From NCBI RefSeq assembly GCF_900188325.1, contig NZ_FZPD01000005.1, positions 496,001 through 560,000 on the forward strand: 64,000 bases of DNA, in the 5' to 3' direction. The stretch is from Ekhidna lutea (GTDB lineage Bacteria > Bacteroidota > Bacteroidia > Cytophagales > Cyclobacteriaceae). Made by a program: the position numbers and the translations under genes. The notes beneath the pieces were generated by a model. That model saw only the letters and a list, made by a program, of their open reading frames with translations, ran no database searches and was not told the DNA's origin. Below are positions 28,805-36,032 of the stretch, in pieces (positions within the stretch are counted from its first letter, which is position 1; the number at the start of each line of letters is the position of its first letter).

Positions 28805-29431
28805 ATGAAACTAAGCATCGCTGAGGGATTTTACTTAATAGCTTTAGATGACGAAGAAGGACGAATTTTAGCAGCTGCTGAGAAGACGGTAGTACCCGGA
28901 GTAATTGCAGCATGCATTCTTGAGCTATACCTACTTAAGAAAATCAAGCTTGATGGCGGTAACGTTTCAGTAATCGATACCATAGGAACCGGAAACGGCA
29001 TTTTGGATAATGTTTTGAAGAAACTTCAGACAGGTCCCTCTATGCTTGATCAGATAAAGACACTATCCGGAAAGTTTAAAGACATTCAGGAAGATTTGAA
29101 TGCTTTGCTTGCTCAGAGAGGTATCCTGAAGAAGGAAGAGACCAAATTGCTCTGGATTCCACTTTCAGACAGAATGGACAATGCAAACTATGCCTTTGAG
29201 CAGGAGATAAGAAATAATCTTAAAGCGATTGTTTTTAAGAGCGCTAAGCCATCTCCAGCATTCACGGTTCTATTCTCTCTGATTGATGACTGTAATATCT
29301 TAAGTGAAGTCTTTAAGGATAAAGATGAGTTAATAGATGCAGAGAAAGTTGGAAAAGAAATAATTGAGCGCGCTGGTATTGATGAAGATTTAGCGAATGC
29401 ACTTAGACAACTAAAGTCTTTCTTCGGATAA
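28805..29431 (+). CDS. GPP34 (GOLPH3/Vps74-like) family protein
   Basis: 208 residues. The beginning KLSIAEGFYLIALDDEEGRIL and the segment GVIAACILELYLLKKIKLDGG match the bacterial members of the GPP34 family, whose eukaryotic relatives bind phosphatidylinositol-4-phosphate at the Golgi. The bacterial role is not established. It is followed by a strong terminator and preceded by the antiporter gene, 82 bases away. Confidence 0.85.
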   Translation: MKLSIAEGFYLIALDDEEGRILAAAEKTVVPGVIAACILELYLLKKIKLDGGNVSVIDTIGTGNGILDNVLKKLQTGPSMLDQIKTLSGKFKDIQEDLNALLAQRGILKKEETKLLWIPLSDRMDNANYAFEQEIRNNLKAIVFKSAKPSPAFTVLFSLIDDCNILSEVFKDKDELIDAEKVGKEIIERAGIDEDLANALRQLKSFFG

Positions 29432-29458
29432 GATTTTATAAGATATGAGAATGTTGGA

Positions 29459-29490
29459 AAGGAAGGAGAGTTAATCTTCTTCCTTTTTTT
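29459..29490 (+). terminator. Rho-independent terminator after the GPP34 gene
   Basis: An 11-bp stem (AAGGAAGGAGA with TCTTCTTCCTT, one G-T pair) with a 5-nt loop, followed by T7. It ends the plus-strand transcript just before the convergent lipoprotein gene. Confidence 0.8.
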
Positions 29491-29498
29491 GTTTCAAC

Positions 29499-29924
29499 TT
29501 ATTCTGGTTTTGTATTCGAAAGATCCTCACGCTCAAGCTCTTCCAGTTCCTTGGTCTCAAGTAGGAAGAACTCCTGAAGTTTATCTTCGAATTCAGCTTG
29601 ACCGGAATCAGCAGAGATGCCATACATTCTAGCGTATACTTTATTTTGGAAAAACTGCATGGCTTTCAGGTAGGATATGATGGTGTCTTGCTTTTCCATT
29701 AGCTTATTAGCTCTGAATGCCATAAACCCAAATCCTTCATGGGGGTTGTTGTTATCTCTCTCGGTCATGAGGTATTCTACTCCGTCGACCGTTATTTTAG
29801 TGAAATGAGTGTCGTCAAAACTGTCGTTCACAGCTCTGGGTCTAAATTCCTCACCCTCATTTATGTCTTTGTTTTCACAACCTGCTAAGAGTATTGTAAG
29901 CCCGATAAATATGATCTTTTTCAT
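29499..29924 (-). CDS. Small lipoprotein of unknown function
   Basis: 141 residues with a clear lipobox (ILLAGC, Cys16). The mature part is acidic and mostly helical with a beta-hairpin (FTKITVDGVEYLMTERD). It lies two bases downstream of the potassium-channel gene on the same strand and is probably co-transcribed. I do not recognise the family. Confidence 0.7.
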   Translation of the reverse strand: MKKIIFIGLTILLAGCENKDINEGEEFRPRAVNDSFDDTHFTKITVDGVEYLMTERDNNNPHEGFGFMAFRANKLMEKQDTIISYLKAMQFFQNKVYARMYGISADSGQAEFEDKLQEFFLLETKELEELEREDLSNTKPE

Positions 29925-29926
29925 GT

Positions 29927-31006
29927 TTATTCCTTTACAGCTCCTTCTTCTACAGCAAAGATTCGCTTCAACAGTTTGAATGCCTTACCATTCAGAATTA
30001 TGATCAGATAATCTCCTGTATGAATTTTTAAATCTCCTAATGGATTTTTAATCAACTTCTTCTGCCCGAATTTATCTCGCTTTGTAATACCAATTAGTAC
30101 GGAATTATAACGCTTCTTCAAATCAAAGAATACGTCCTGATATGACTTTCCATTATAAGGATTATTGGGAGTAATTAAGAGCTGCTTAATGTCATAGTCT
30201 GTGTCAGATTTTGCGTAACTGAGGATAGATTCACTATATGTGGCTACATCCGGTTCAAACATATATGAAGCGAGCAATTTTGAAGATATCTCCTGCGTGG
30301 AAATGGTGTTGCTAACTCCGGCGGCCAGGAATGTGTTCTTTAAATCCCCATTTTCAAGTGTCACCACAAACTCTGTTTCAGGGAATACTTTCTTGAGATT
30401 GAGAACATAGACTAACTTATCCGTATCGTCTTCCATGTTTACAAATACGATAGTAGCCTCTTCAATATTCGACTTTTTGATCAGGTCATGATTGTTGTAA
30501 TCACTAAACAATACGAAGACGTTTTTTGAGCTATACTTTTCTCGTATCAGGTCTACATCATCTTTCTTATTTGTCACAACAGCGACCCTTCTTCCTACAC
30601 CGACCAACTGATCTACGACATGCCATCCAAACTCATTCCATCCAATAATTACCGCGTGATTGGTAAAACCGGTTCCAGTGTAACCAAGCTTTTTGTTTTC
30701 CTTTATTGTTGTCATAAGCGTTGTAAGTTGTCCAATTAAAATTCCGAAAATTCCAATACTAGTTAAAATGAATATTAAAGAAATATACCGACCCCATACA
30801 GTAGCAGGGAAGATATCTCCGTAACCAACCGTCGTAAGTGTGACCAGGGAGTACCAAATAGCATTTGAATAGGTGTTCAGTGCAGTTTGGCCACTGTCCT
30901 TTTCAACATAAACTAAGAGCCACACCAATATCAGATAGATAGAAATGACAAGCGCTATAAGTAAGACGAGTCTGAGGCTGGCGTTCTTTTTAAAGGTAGT
31001 AGACAT
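29927..31006 (-). CDS. Kch/TrkA-type potassium channel with RCK domain
   Basis: 359 residues. TM1 (LRLVLLIALVISIYLILVWL), a pore helix with selectivity filter TTVGYGD (residues 58-64), TM2, then an RCK Rossmann domain starting HAVIIGWNEFGWHVVDQL and a TrkA_C-type end (KIHTGDYLIIILNGKAF). This is the architecture of MthK-like channels that gate K+ flux by ligand binding to the RCK ring. Its gene has a good -7 promoter element a few bases upstream. Confidence 0.92.
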   Translation of the reverse strand: MSTTFKKNASLRLVLLIALVISIYLILVWLLVYVEKDSGQTALNTYSNAIWYSLVTLTTVGYGDIFPATVWGRYISLIFILTSIGIFGILIGQLTTLMTTIKENKKLGYTGTGFTNHAVIIGWNEFGWHVVDQLVGVGRRVAVVTNKKDDVDLIREKYSSKNVFVLFSDYNNHDLIKKSNIEEATIVFVNMEDDTDKLVYVLNLKKVFPETEFVVTLENGDLKNTFLAAGVSNTISTQEISSKLLASYMFEPDVATYSESILSYAKSDTDYDIKQLLITPNNPYNGKSYQDVFFDLKKRYNSVLIGITKRDKFGQKKLIKNPLGDLKIHTGDYLIIILNGKAFKLLKRIFAVEEGAVKE

Positions 31007-31019
31007 AGGCTAGGTAAAA

Positions 31020-31052
31020 GTCAAATGTAATATAATAAACGTGTTATTTGAC
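31020..31052 (-). promoter_or_regulatory. Promoter-like region with inverted repeat before the K+ channel gene
   Basis: On the minus strand TACATTTG (31029-31022) matches the Bacteroidota -7 consensus and is 15 bases from the channel ATG. It is framed by a 7-bp inverted repeat, GTCAAAT and ATTTGAC, 19 bases apart. No TTTG at -33 is visible, which may indicate activator dependence (inference). Confidence 0.4.
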
Positions 31053-31135
31053 TAAGTAATTTTTCGGATCATTTAGCTCTAAAATAGTTAAGATATTTTT
31101 CTTAGAAGTGTAAATGGATGACAAGAGAGATTTTC

Positions 31136-31429
31136 TTACAAAGAAATGATTATTTCTGTTGTCGTTCCCTGATGCAATACAGCTTTGGTACACTTAAGCA
31201 AATCAGCTTTGATTAAAATGCTTTTAATTTCTTCAAAAAGTAGCTGAGCATCTGGACCGTAAAAGAAAATATATCCATGACTGCAATCCATTGCGATCTC
31301 ATGGCCATCAAGTAGGCCAAGAGGATTATTATCCAATACCTCCCTCAGTTGTTCAGTTAACCTATGTATAGGTTCGAGACTATCAATCCATCCCTTAAAA
31401 TGGACTATTATAGATTGCTGATCATGCAT
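31136..31429 (-). CDS. Small hypothetical protein coupled to an exonuclease gene
   Basis: 97 residues, no export signal. Mixed alpha/beta with LGLLDGHEIAMDCSHGYIFFYGPDAQLLFEEIKSIL as its most distinctive run, a pattern I associate with short uncharacterised Bacteroidota proteins. Its ATG starts one base after the exonuclease TGA, so translation is coupled. Function unknown. Confidence 0.7.
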   Translation of the reverse strand: MHDQQSIIVHFKGWIDSLEPIHRLTEQLREVLDNNPLGLLDGHEIAMDCSHGYIFFYGPDAQLLFEEIKSILIKADLLKCTKAVLHQGTTTEIIISL

Positions 31430-31430
31430 A

Positions 31431-32282
31431 TCATTGGTTAAATCTTCTCAGCTTAATTTTAGTAAGCTTCCTTTTAGTGTCAAGTGGAAAATCACCTTTC
31501 ATCATCCAATCGTAGAAGCTTGGTTCTTTTTGAAGAACTTCAGTTACAGACTTTCCACGGTGTTTTCCAAAATTGAAAACCTCTTTTCCATCTTTGTATA
31601 TCATTCTACCTGCAAAATCAACGCGGGATGAAGTTGTAAGATCATGTAGAACATTCATATCATTCTCGATAGTAGCAAGTTTTTTACCAAGCGTATCGAA
31701 TGCATCTTGTCCTTCATACTTTTCAATTTGTCCAAGCAATACCTCATAAGTTGCTTGTGTATCGGCCAGAGCACTATGAGCATTTTCCAGTTCTTTTCCG
31801 GTGTAAAATTTAAGCGCAGCAGAGAGGTTACGCTTCTCCATGAGATGGAAGATTTTTTGTGCATCTACGATTTTTCGTTGCTCAGTGTCAAAGTCAACAT
31901 TTGCTCTTAGAAATTCTTCCACAAGCATTGGGACGTCAAACCCTAGTACATTAAATCCGGCCAGATCACATCCTTCCAGATATTTAGCTAGTGATTTTGC
32001 CACTTGAGCAAATGTGGGTTCGTCTTTTACATCCTCATCATAAATACCATGTATTAAGCTGGTCTCATGCGGAATGGGTATAGTTGGGTTAATTTTTCTG
32101 CACTTCTCTTCGACAGAACCATCGGGCATTACTTTCACCATGGCCATCTCTACAATTCGATCCTGTGAAATATTGGTGCCGGTTGTTTCTAAATCGAATA
32201 CAACCAAGGGATTTTTTAGATTGAGTTTGAACAAAATGTTGCGTTTAAAAGGTAAGCGATCAAAGATAGTATAATGCACCAA
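31431..32282 (-). CDS. DEDDh 3'-5' exonuclease, DnaQ-like with ExoX-type tail
   Basis: 283 residues. Exonuclease motifs: I VVFDLETTG (Asp, Glu), II FNVLGFDVPML (Asp), III HSALADTQATYEVL (His, Asp). The C-terminal about 60 residues (FNFGKHRGKSVTEVLQKEPSFYDWMM) form the small GKHRG domain found after some ExoX-like nucleases. A role in DNA repair or proofreading is likely. Homologues tend to start close to the core motif, so a TTG start 16 codons inside is possible. It is divergent from dnaB, sharing its upstream region. Confidence 0.85.
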   Translation of the reverse strand: MVHYTIFDRLPFKRNILFKLNLKNPLVVFDLETTGTNISQDRIVEMAMVKVMPDGSVEEKCRKINPTIPIPHETSLIHGIYDEDVKDEPTFAQVAKSLAKYLEGCDLAGFNVLGFDVPMLVEEFLRANVDFDTEQRKIVDAQKIFHLMEKRNLSAALKFYTGKELENAHSALADTQATYEVLLGQIEKYEGQDAFDTLGKKLATIENDMNVLHDLTTSSRVDFAGRMIYKDGKEVFNFGKHRGKSVTEVLQKEPSFYDWMMKGDFPLDTKRKLTKIKLRRFNQ

Positions 32283-32358
32283 AGGATTTGAATAATCGTT
32301 GTGGATAAGTGGGGGGTAAATCGTTGATGAAATGACGTCATTATCATTTGCTAAAATT

Positions 32359-32366
32359 TAAGTTTG
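32359..32366 (+). promoter_or_regulatory. Possible -7 promoter element for dnaB
   Basis: TAAGTTTG matches TAnnTTTG and ends 32 bases before the dnaB ATG. No well-spaced TTTG at -33 was found. Confidence 0.3.
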
Positions 32367-32398
32367 TATGACCAATAACAACAAATAGAATTCTCTTA

Positions 32399-33931
32399 AT
32401 GGAAGGAGCTAAACAATCATCATCTGCATCTGCAAAAAGCCGTCGAATTGGCCTTTCCACACTTACAGATCATTTGGGTAAACTGCCACCACAGGCAGTT
32501 GAAATAGAAGAAGCAGTACTTGGAGCTCTCATGCTGGAGCGGGATGCACTTTCCAACGTGATTGACATTTTGCATGCTAAAAGTTTCTACAAGGATGCAC
32601 ATCAGGAAATTTATGCGGCTATCGTTACACTTTTCAACGACAGTCAACCGATAGATATAAAGACGGTCACGCATCAGCTTCGCAAAGAAGCAAAGCTGGA
32701 AGTGGTCGGTGGTGCTCACTTTGTAGCAGAGCTCACAACGAAAGTGAATTCAGCTGCCAATATCGAGTATCACTCGCGGATCATTGCTGAGCAGTCTATC
32801 AAAAGGGAATTGATTCGAATCTCTTCTGAGATTCAAAAAGATGCATATGAAGATACCATTGACGTATTTAAGTTATTAGATCGGGCAGAGCAGTCACTAT
32901 TTGATGTGTCTGAGTCTCACATCAGAAAGAACTATGATAAAATGAGTTCATTGATGCATCAGGCCATTGATGAGATTCAGATCAGAAAAGATCGTAAAGA
33001 CGGACTCACTGGTGTGCCTAGTGGGTTCTCAGCGCTGGATCGAGTTACCTCCGGGTGGCAGCCATCAGATTTAGTCATCATTGCTGCACGGCCGGGTATG
33101 GGTAAAACCGCCTTTGTGGTTTCTGCATTACGAAATGCAGCCATTGACTTCAATACACCCGTGGCGATTTTCTCATTGGAGATGTCATCCGTTCAGTTGG
33201 TCAATCGTCTGATTTCTTCCGAAGCAGAGCTGCCAAGTGAAAAAATTAAGAAAGGCGACCTGGCCGACTATGAGTGGGAGCAGATGATCCACAAAACCCG
33301 AAAACTTTCGGAAGCACCGATCTTTATTGACGACACACCTGCTCTTAGTATTCTAGAGCTCCGAGCTAAGTGTAGAAGGCTGGCTGCACAGCACGGCGTG
33401 AAGCTGATTATCATTGACTACCTACAGTTGATGAGTGGAGACAGTAGCAAAGGTGGTGGAAACCGGGAGCAGGAAATTGCTTCCATCTCAAGGGCATTGA
33501 AAGGAATTGCTAAAGAACTAAATGTACCTGTAATTGCTCTTTCTCAGTTGAGTAGGGCGGTGGAAACCAGGGGAGGTGATAAACGCCCACAACTTTCTGA
33601 CCTTAGGGAATCAGGGTCGATTGAGCAGGATGCAGATATGGTAATGTTCCTGTATCGTCCGGAATACTACGGGCTGGATACGGACGAGTCGGGCATGCCG
33701 CTACAAGGACTAGGCGAGGTGATTATTGCTAAGCACAGAAACGGATCACTGGATACGGTCAATCTCAAGTTCATCGGCAAGTTCACGAAATTTACAGATT
33801 GGGATGGAGATCAGGGGAATGGCTTTGGAGGCTTCCCAACATCTGGTCCATCCAATGATGATTTCACAATCACACTTCCAAGTAAAGCGAATGATGGTGG
33901 TCAGAGTCCAGAAGATGATGCGCCGTTTTAA
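32399..33931 (+). CDS. dnaB: Replicative DNA helicase DnaB
   Basis: 510 residues. An N-terminal DnaB helical domain (PPQAVEIEEAVLGALMLERDAL), a linker, and a RecA-fold motor with Walker A RPGMGKT near residue 232, Walker B IIIDYLQLM, and SQLSRAVETRGGDKRPQLSDLRESGSIEQDAD. No intein interrupts it. It unwinds DNA ahead of the replication fork as a hexamer. The glycine-rich C-terminus ends EDDAPF, a common acidic tip. The MDR gene follows after 20 bases. Confidence 0.97.
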   Translation: MEGAKQSSSASAKSRRIGLSTLTDHLGKLPPQAVEIEEAVLGALMLERDALSNVIDILHAKSFYKDAHQEIYAAIVTLFNDSQPIDIKTVTHQLRKEAKLEVVGGAHFVAELTTKVNSAANIEYHSRIIAEQSIKRELIRISSEIQKDAYEDTIDVFKLLDRAEQSLFDVSESHIRKNYDKMSSLMHQAIDEIQIRKDRKDGLTGVPSGFSALDRVTSGWQPSDLVIIAARPGMGKTAFVVSALRNAAIDFNTPVAIFSLEMSSVQLVNRLISSEAELPSEKIKKGDLADYEWEQMIHKTRKLSEAPIFIDDTPALSILELRAKCRRLAAQHGVKLIIIDYLQLMSGDSSKGGGNREQEIASISRALKGIAKELNVPVIALSQLSRAVETRGGDKRPQLSDLRESGSIEQDADMVMFLYRPEYYGLDTDESGMPLQGLGEVIIAKHRNGSLDTVNLKFIGKFTKFTDWDGDQGNGFGGFPTSGPSNDDFTITLPSKANDGGQSPEDDAPF

Positions 33932-33951
33932 TTTCTAATCAAATTTTGTAG

Positions 33952-34932
33952 ATGAAAGCGATTACGATTACGCAAGAATCGGAACCGATTCAATTAGTAG
34001 ATATAGATAAGCCTAAAGTATCAGGTGACAAGTGTTTGGTGAAAATTTCAGCTGCTGCCCTTAACCGACGAGATCAATGGATCCGGGAAGGCATGTATCC
34101 GGGCATTCAGTTTGGGACTGTGCTTGGTTCGGACGGGTGTGGAGTTGTGGAAGAAGGACCTACTGAATGGAAGGGTAAAGAGGTAATCATTAATCCAAAT
34201 GTAAACTGGGGAAATAACCCGGAAGTTCAGTCTTCAGACTACTCGGTGCTTGGCATGCCAACCAATGGAACCCTTGCAGAATACATCAAAGTACCTGCTC
34301 ATCGATTGCAGCAAAAGCCCCCACATTTGAGTGCTGAAGAGGCAGCCGCATTACCGCTTGCCGGTCTCACTGCTTTCCGAGCTGCTATTAAAAAAGGAGG
34401 AGCAAAAGCCAAAAAAAGGGTACTTGTTACGGGTGCAGGCGGTGGAGTGAGCCAATTTGCTATTGCTTTTGCCTTTGCTTCAGGTGCTGAGGTTTATGTC
34501 ACAAGTGGCAGTAATGAGAAGATTGAGCGCGTAAAAGAAATGGGAGTGAAGGGAGGCTTCAACTACAAAGATGAGAAGTGGTTTAAGGAGGCCGGACAGG
34601 TGGGAGGATTTGATGCCATCATTGATAGCGCAGGAGGAAACCAGTTAAATAATTACCTAAAGATCGTGAAACCAGCCGGACGAATTGTGATGTATGGGAG
34701 CACTACCGGACACCCTGAAAAAGTAGATGTGTTCAGGCTCTTTTGGTCACAAGCTCAGATCATGGGCTCCACCATGGGAAGTGATGATGAGTTTGTAGAG
34801 ATGCTGGAATTTGTGAACAAGCATCAGATCAAACCAACCGTTGATCAAGTATATAAAGTGGACGATTACTTAAACGCTTTTGATCGATTCAAAGCCTCGG
34901 ATCATTTTGGGAAGATTGTGGTTAAGTTTTGA
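33952..34932 (+). CDS. Zinc-independent MDR oxidoreductase (quinone-oxidoreductase-like)
   Basis: 326 residues: an N-terminal GroES-like catalytic domain (VKISAAALNRRDQWIREG, GSDGCGVVEEG) and a Rossmann domain with VLVTGAGGGVSQFAIAFAFASGAEVYVTSGS. The structural-zinc cysteines of classical alcohol dehydrogenases are absent, so this belongs to the quinone reductase/enoyl-reductase side of the MDR family. Uses NAD(P)H; substrate unknown. Two REP-like palindromes follow it. Confidence 0.85.
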   Translation: MKAITITQESEPIQLVDIDKPKVSGDKCLVKISAAALNRRDQWIREGMYPGIQFGTVLGSDGCGVVEEGPTEWKGKEVIINPNVNWGNNPEVQSSDYSVLGMPTNGTLAEYIKVPAHRLQQKPPHLSAEEAAALPLAGLTAFRAAIKKGGAKAKKRVLVTGAGGGVSQFAIAFAFASGAEVYVTSGSNEKIERVKEMGVKGGFNYKDEKWFKEAGQVGGFDAIIDSAGGNQLNNYLKIVKPAGRIVMYGSTTGHPEKVDVFRLFWSQAQIMGSTMGSDDEFVEMLEFVNKHQIKPTVDQVYKVDDYLNAFDRFKASDHFGKIVVKF

Positions 34933-34941
34933 AATCACGTC

Positions 34942-35018
34942 ATTCTGAACTGTTTCAGAATCTATGTGTCATGGCAATCATTTTTAGATAGTGTCCCTTG
35001 GGGGGACTAAGGGTGTCA
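34942..35018. repeat. Two REP-like palindromes in the gap between convergent genes
   Basis: First, ATTCTGAA-CTGT-TTCAGAAT, an 8-bp perfect stem. Second, a double-layered hairpin starting GTGTCCCTTGG and ending GGGTGTCAC, with GTCCC/GGGAC inside. The first motif is similar to intergenic repeats I associate with Bacteroidota genomes. They may act as transcription stops for both flanking genes. Confidence 0.45.
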
Positions 35019-35603
35019 CTTATACTTATCATATAATCCAACTTTCTCCAATATCATCGGCTTGATTTTCTCCAGCCTTTTTTGTTTGGTTTCCGGTCGT
35101 TTCGCTTCAGCAATGTGCTCCGCATATTCTCTCTTGCAAGAAAGCGATAGCGATTCAAAAGCTTCTGCAAGTTGACTGCTGGAAGCTAGGGCTTCTTTCA
35201 GGTCATCTGGAATAATCAGTGGCTTTTTCTCCGGCTTGATTTCTTTACCATCCTTTTGATTTTGAATGGCTTCCTTAATGTATGCGCTAACTAATTGTTC
35301 GTCAATATCATCAATGGATTCAAAATGCCACTGGCGCATACCTTTCGTTTTTCTTTCCTGAGCGTTGATTAATACATTGGCTGAGTCTTTCAGAAACACA
35401 CCATTAAAAAACCAGAGTCCGGCATAGCTTTTGAAAGCACCAATGCCAGCCACATTTTTATTCTTCCAGCAATAAGTAGGAATGCCCCACTTCATTTTCT
35501 CCTCAAGTTCGGTTGACTGTAAAATCGATTGCAGCTTTTCAAGTAGTGGGCGGTATTCTTCATTCCTCGAAAAATATTCGTCAGGTGATTTGGCCATTTT
35601 CAT
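35016..35603 (-). CDS. DUF1801/YdeI (OmpD-associated-like) protein
   Basis: 195 residues. The N-terminal about 110 residues form a DUF1801 domain (LEEKMKWGIPTYCWKNKNVAGIGAFK, LWFFNGVFLKD), and the C-terminal helices (KPLIIPDDLKEALASSSQLAEAFESL, YAEHIAEAKRPETKQKRLEKI) match the YdeI-type extension. Cytosolic; function unknown. It follows the TPR gene by 12 bases and is likely co-transcribed. Confidence 0.8.
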   Translation of the reverse strand: MKMAKSPDEYFSRNEEYRPLLEKLQSILQSTELEEKMKWGIPTYCWKNKNVAGIGAFKSYAGLWFFNGVFLKDSANVLINAQERKTKGMRQWHFESIDDIDEQLVSAYIKEAIQNQKDGKEIKPEKKPLIIPDDLKEALASSSQLAEAFESLSLSCKREYAEHIAEAKRPETKQKRLEKIKPMILEKVGLYDKYK

Positions 35604-35615
35604 AATCCAAAAATA

Positions 35616-35939
35616 TCAATCGCGATCAAACTGAAAGTTCTGATATGCCGACTTCAATTCCAATATGGCTTTTTGATCTTCTTGCTTCTCAGCCAGTTCA
35701 ATTCCGTTTGTAAAAACTTCGTCCGCTTCTTCCCACAATTCTTCTTCCCATAATAGATGGGCAGCTTTGAAGTAGGTTGGTAGATAGTCTGCGTGTTCAC
35801 TGATAAGTGATCTGAGCAGTTCCAATGATTTGATTGGTTGTGCATCATAATACTCCATCGCCAGCGCATATTTATTGAACGGATTTGTGGGTTCATCTTT
35901 GATAAAGTCCTTTAGCATGGAGATTCTGGCATCATTCAT
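35616..35939 (-). CDS. Small TPR-like protein
   Basis: 107 residues made of about three helical hairpins with TPR-type spacing (NPFNKYALAMEYYDAQPIKSLELLRSLI, YFKAAHLLWEEELWEEADEVFTNGIELA). Presumably a protein-protein adaptor; partner unknown. First of a two-gene operon with the YdeI-like gene, and divergent from the SUMF1 protein gene. Confidence 0.75.
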   Translation of the reverse strand: MNDARISMLKDFIKDEPTNPFNKYALAMEYYDAQPIKSLELLRSLISEHADYLPTYFKAAHLLWEEELWEEADEVFTNGIELAEKQEDQKAILELKSAYQNFQFDRD

Positions 35940-36032
35940 TTGAAAAATATTTTGATCTAATTTGAACCCCGCTTGTTTTCAAGTGTATTCCTTCATGTCG
36001 GGCCCATTTTAACAAACCCAAACGTAATTAAA

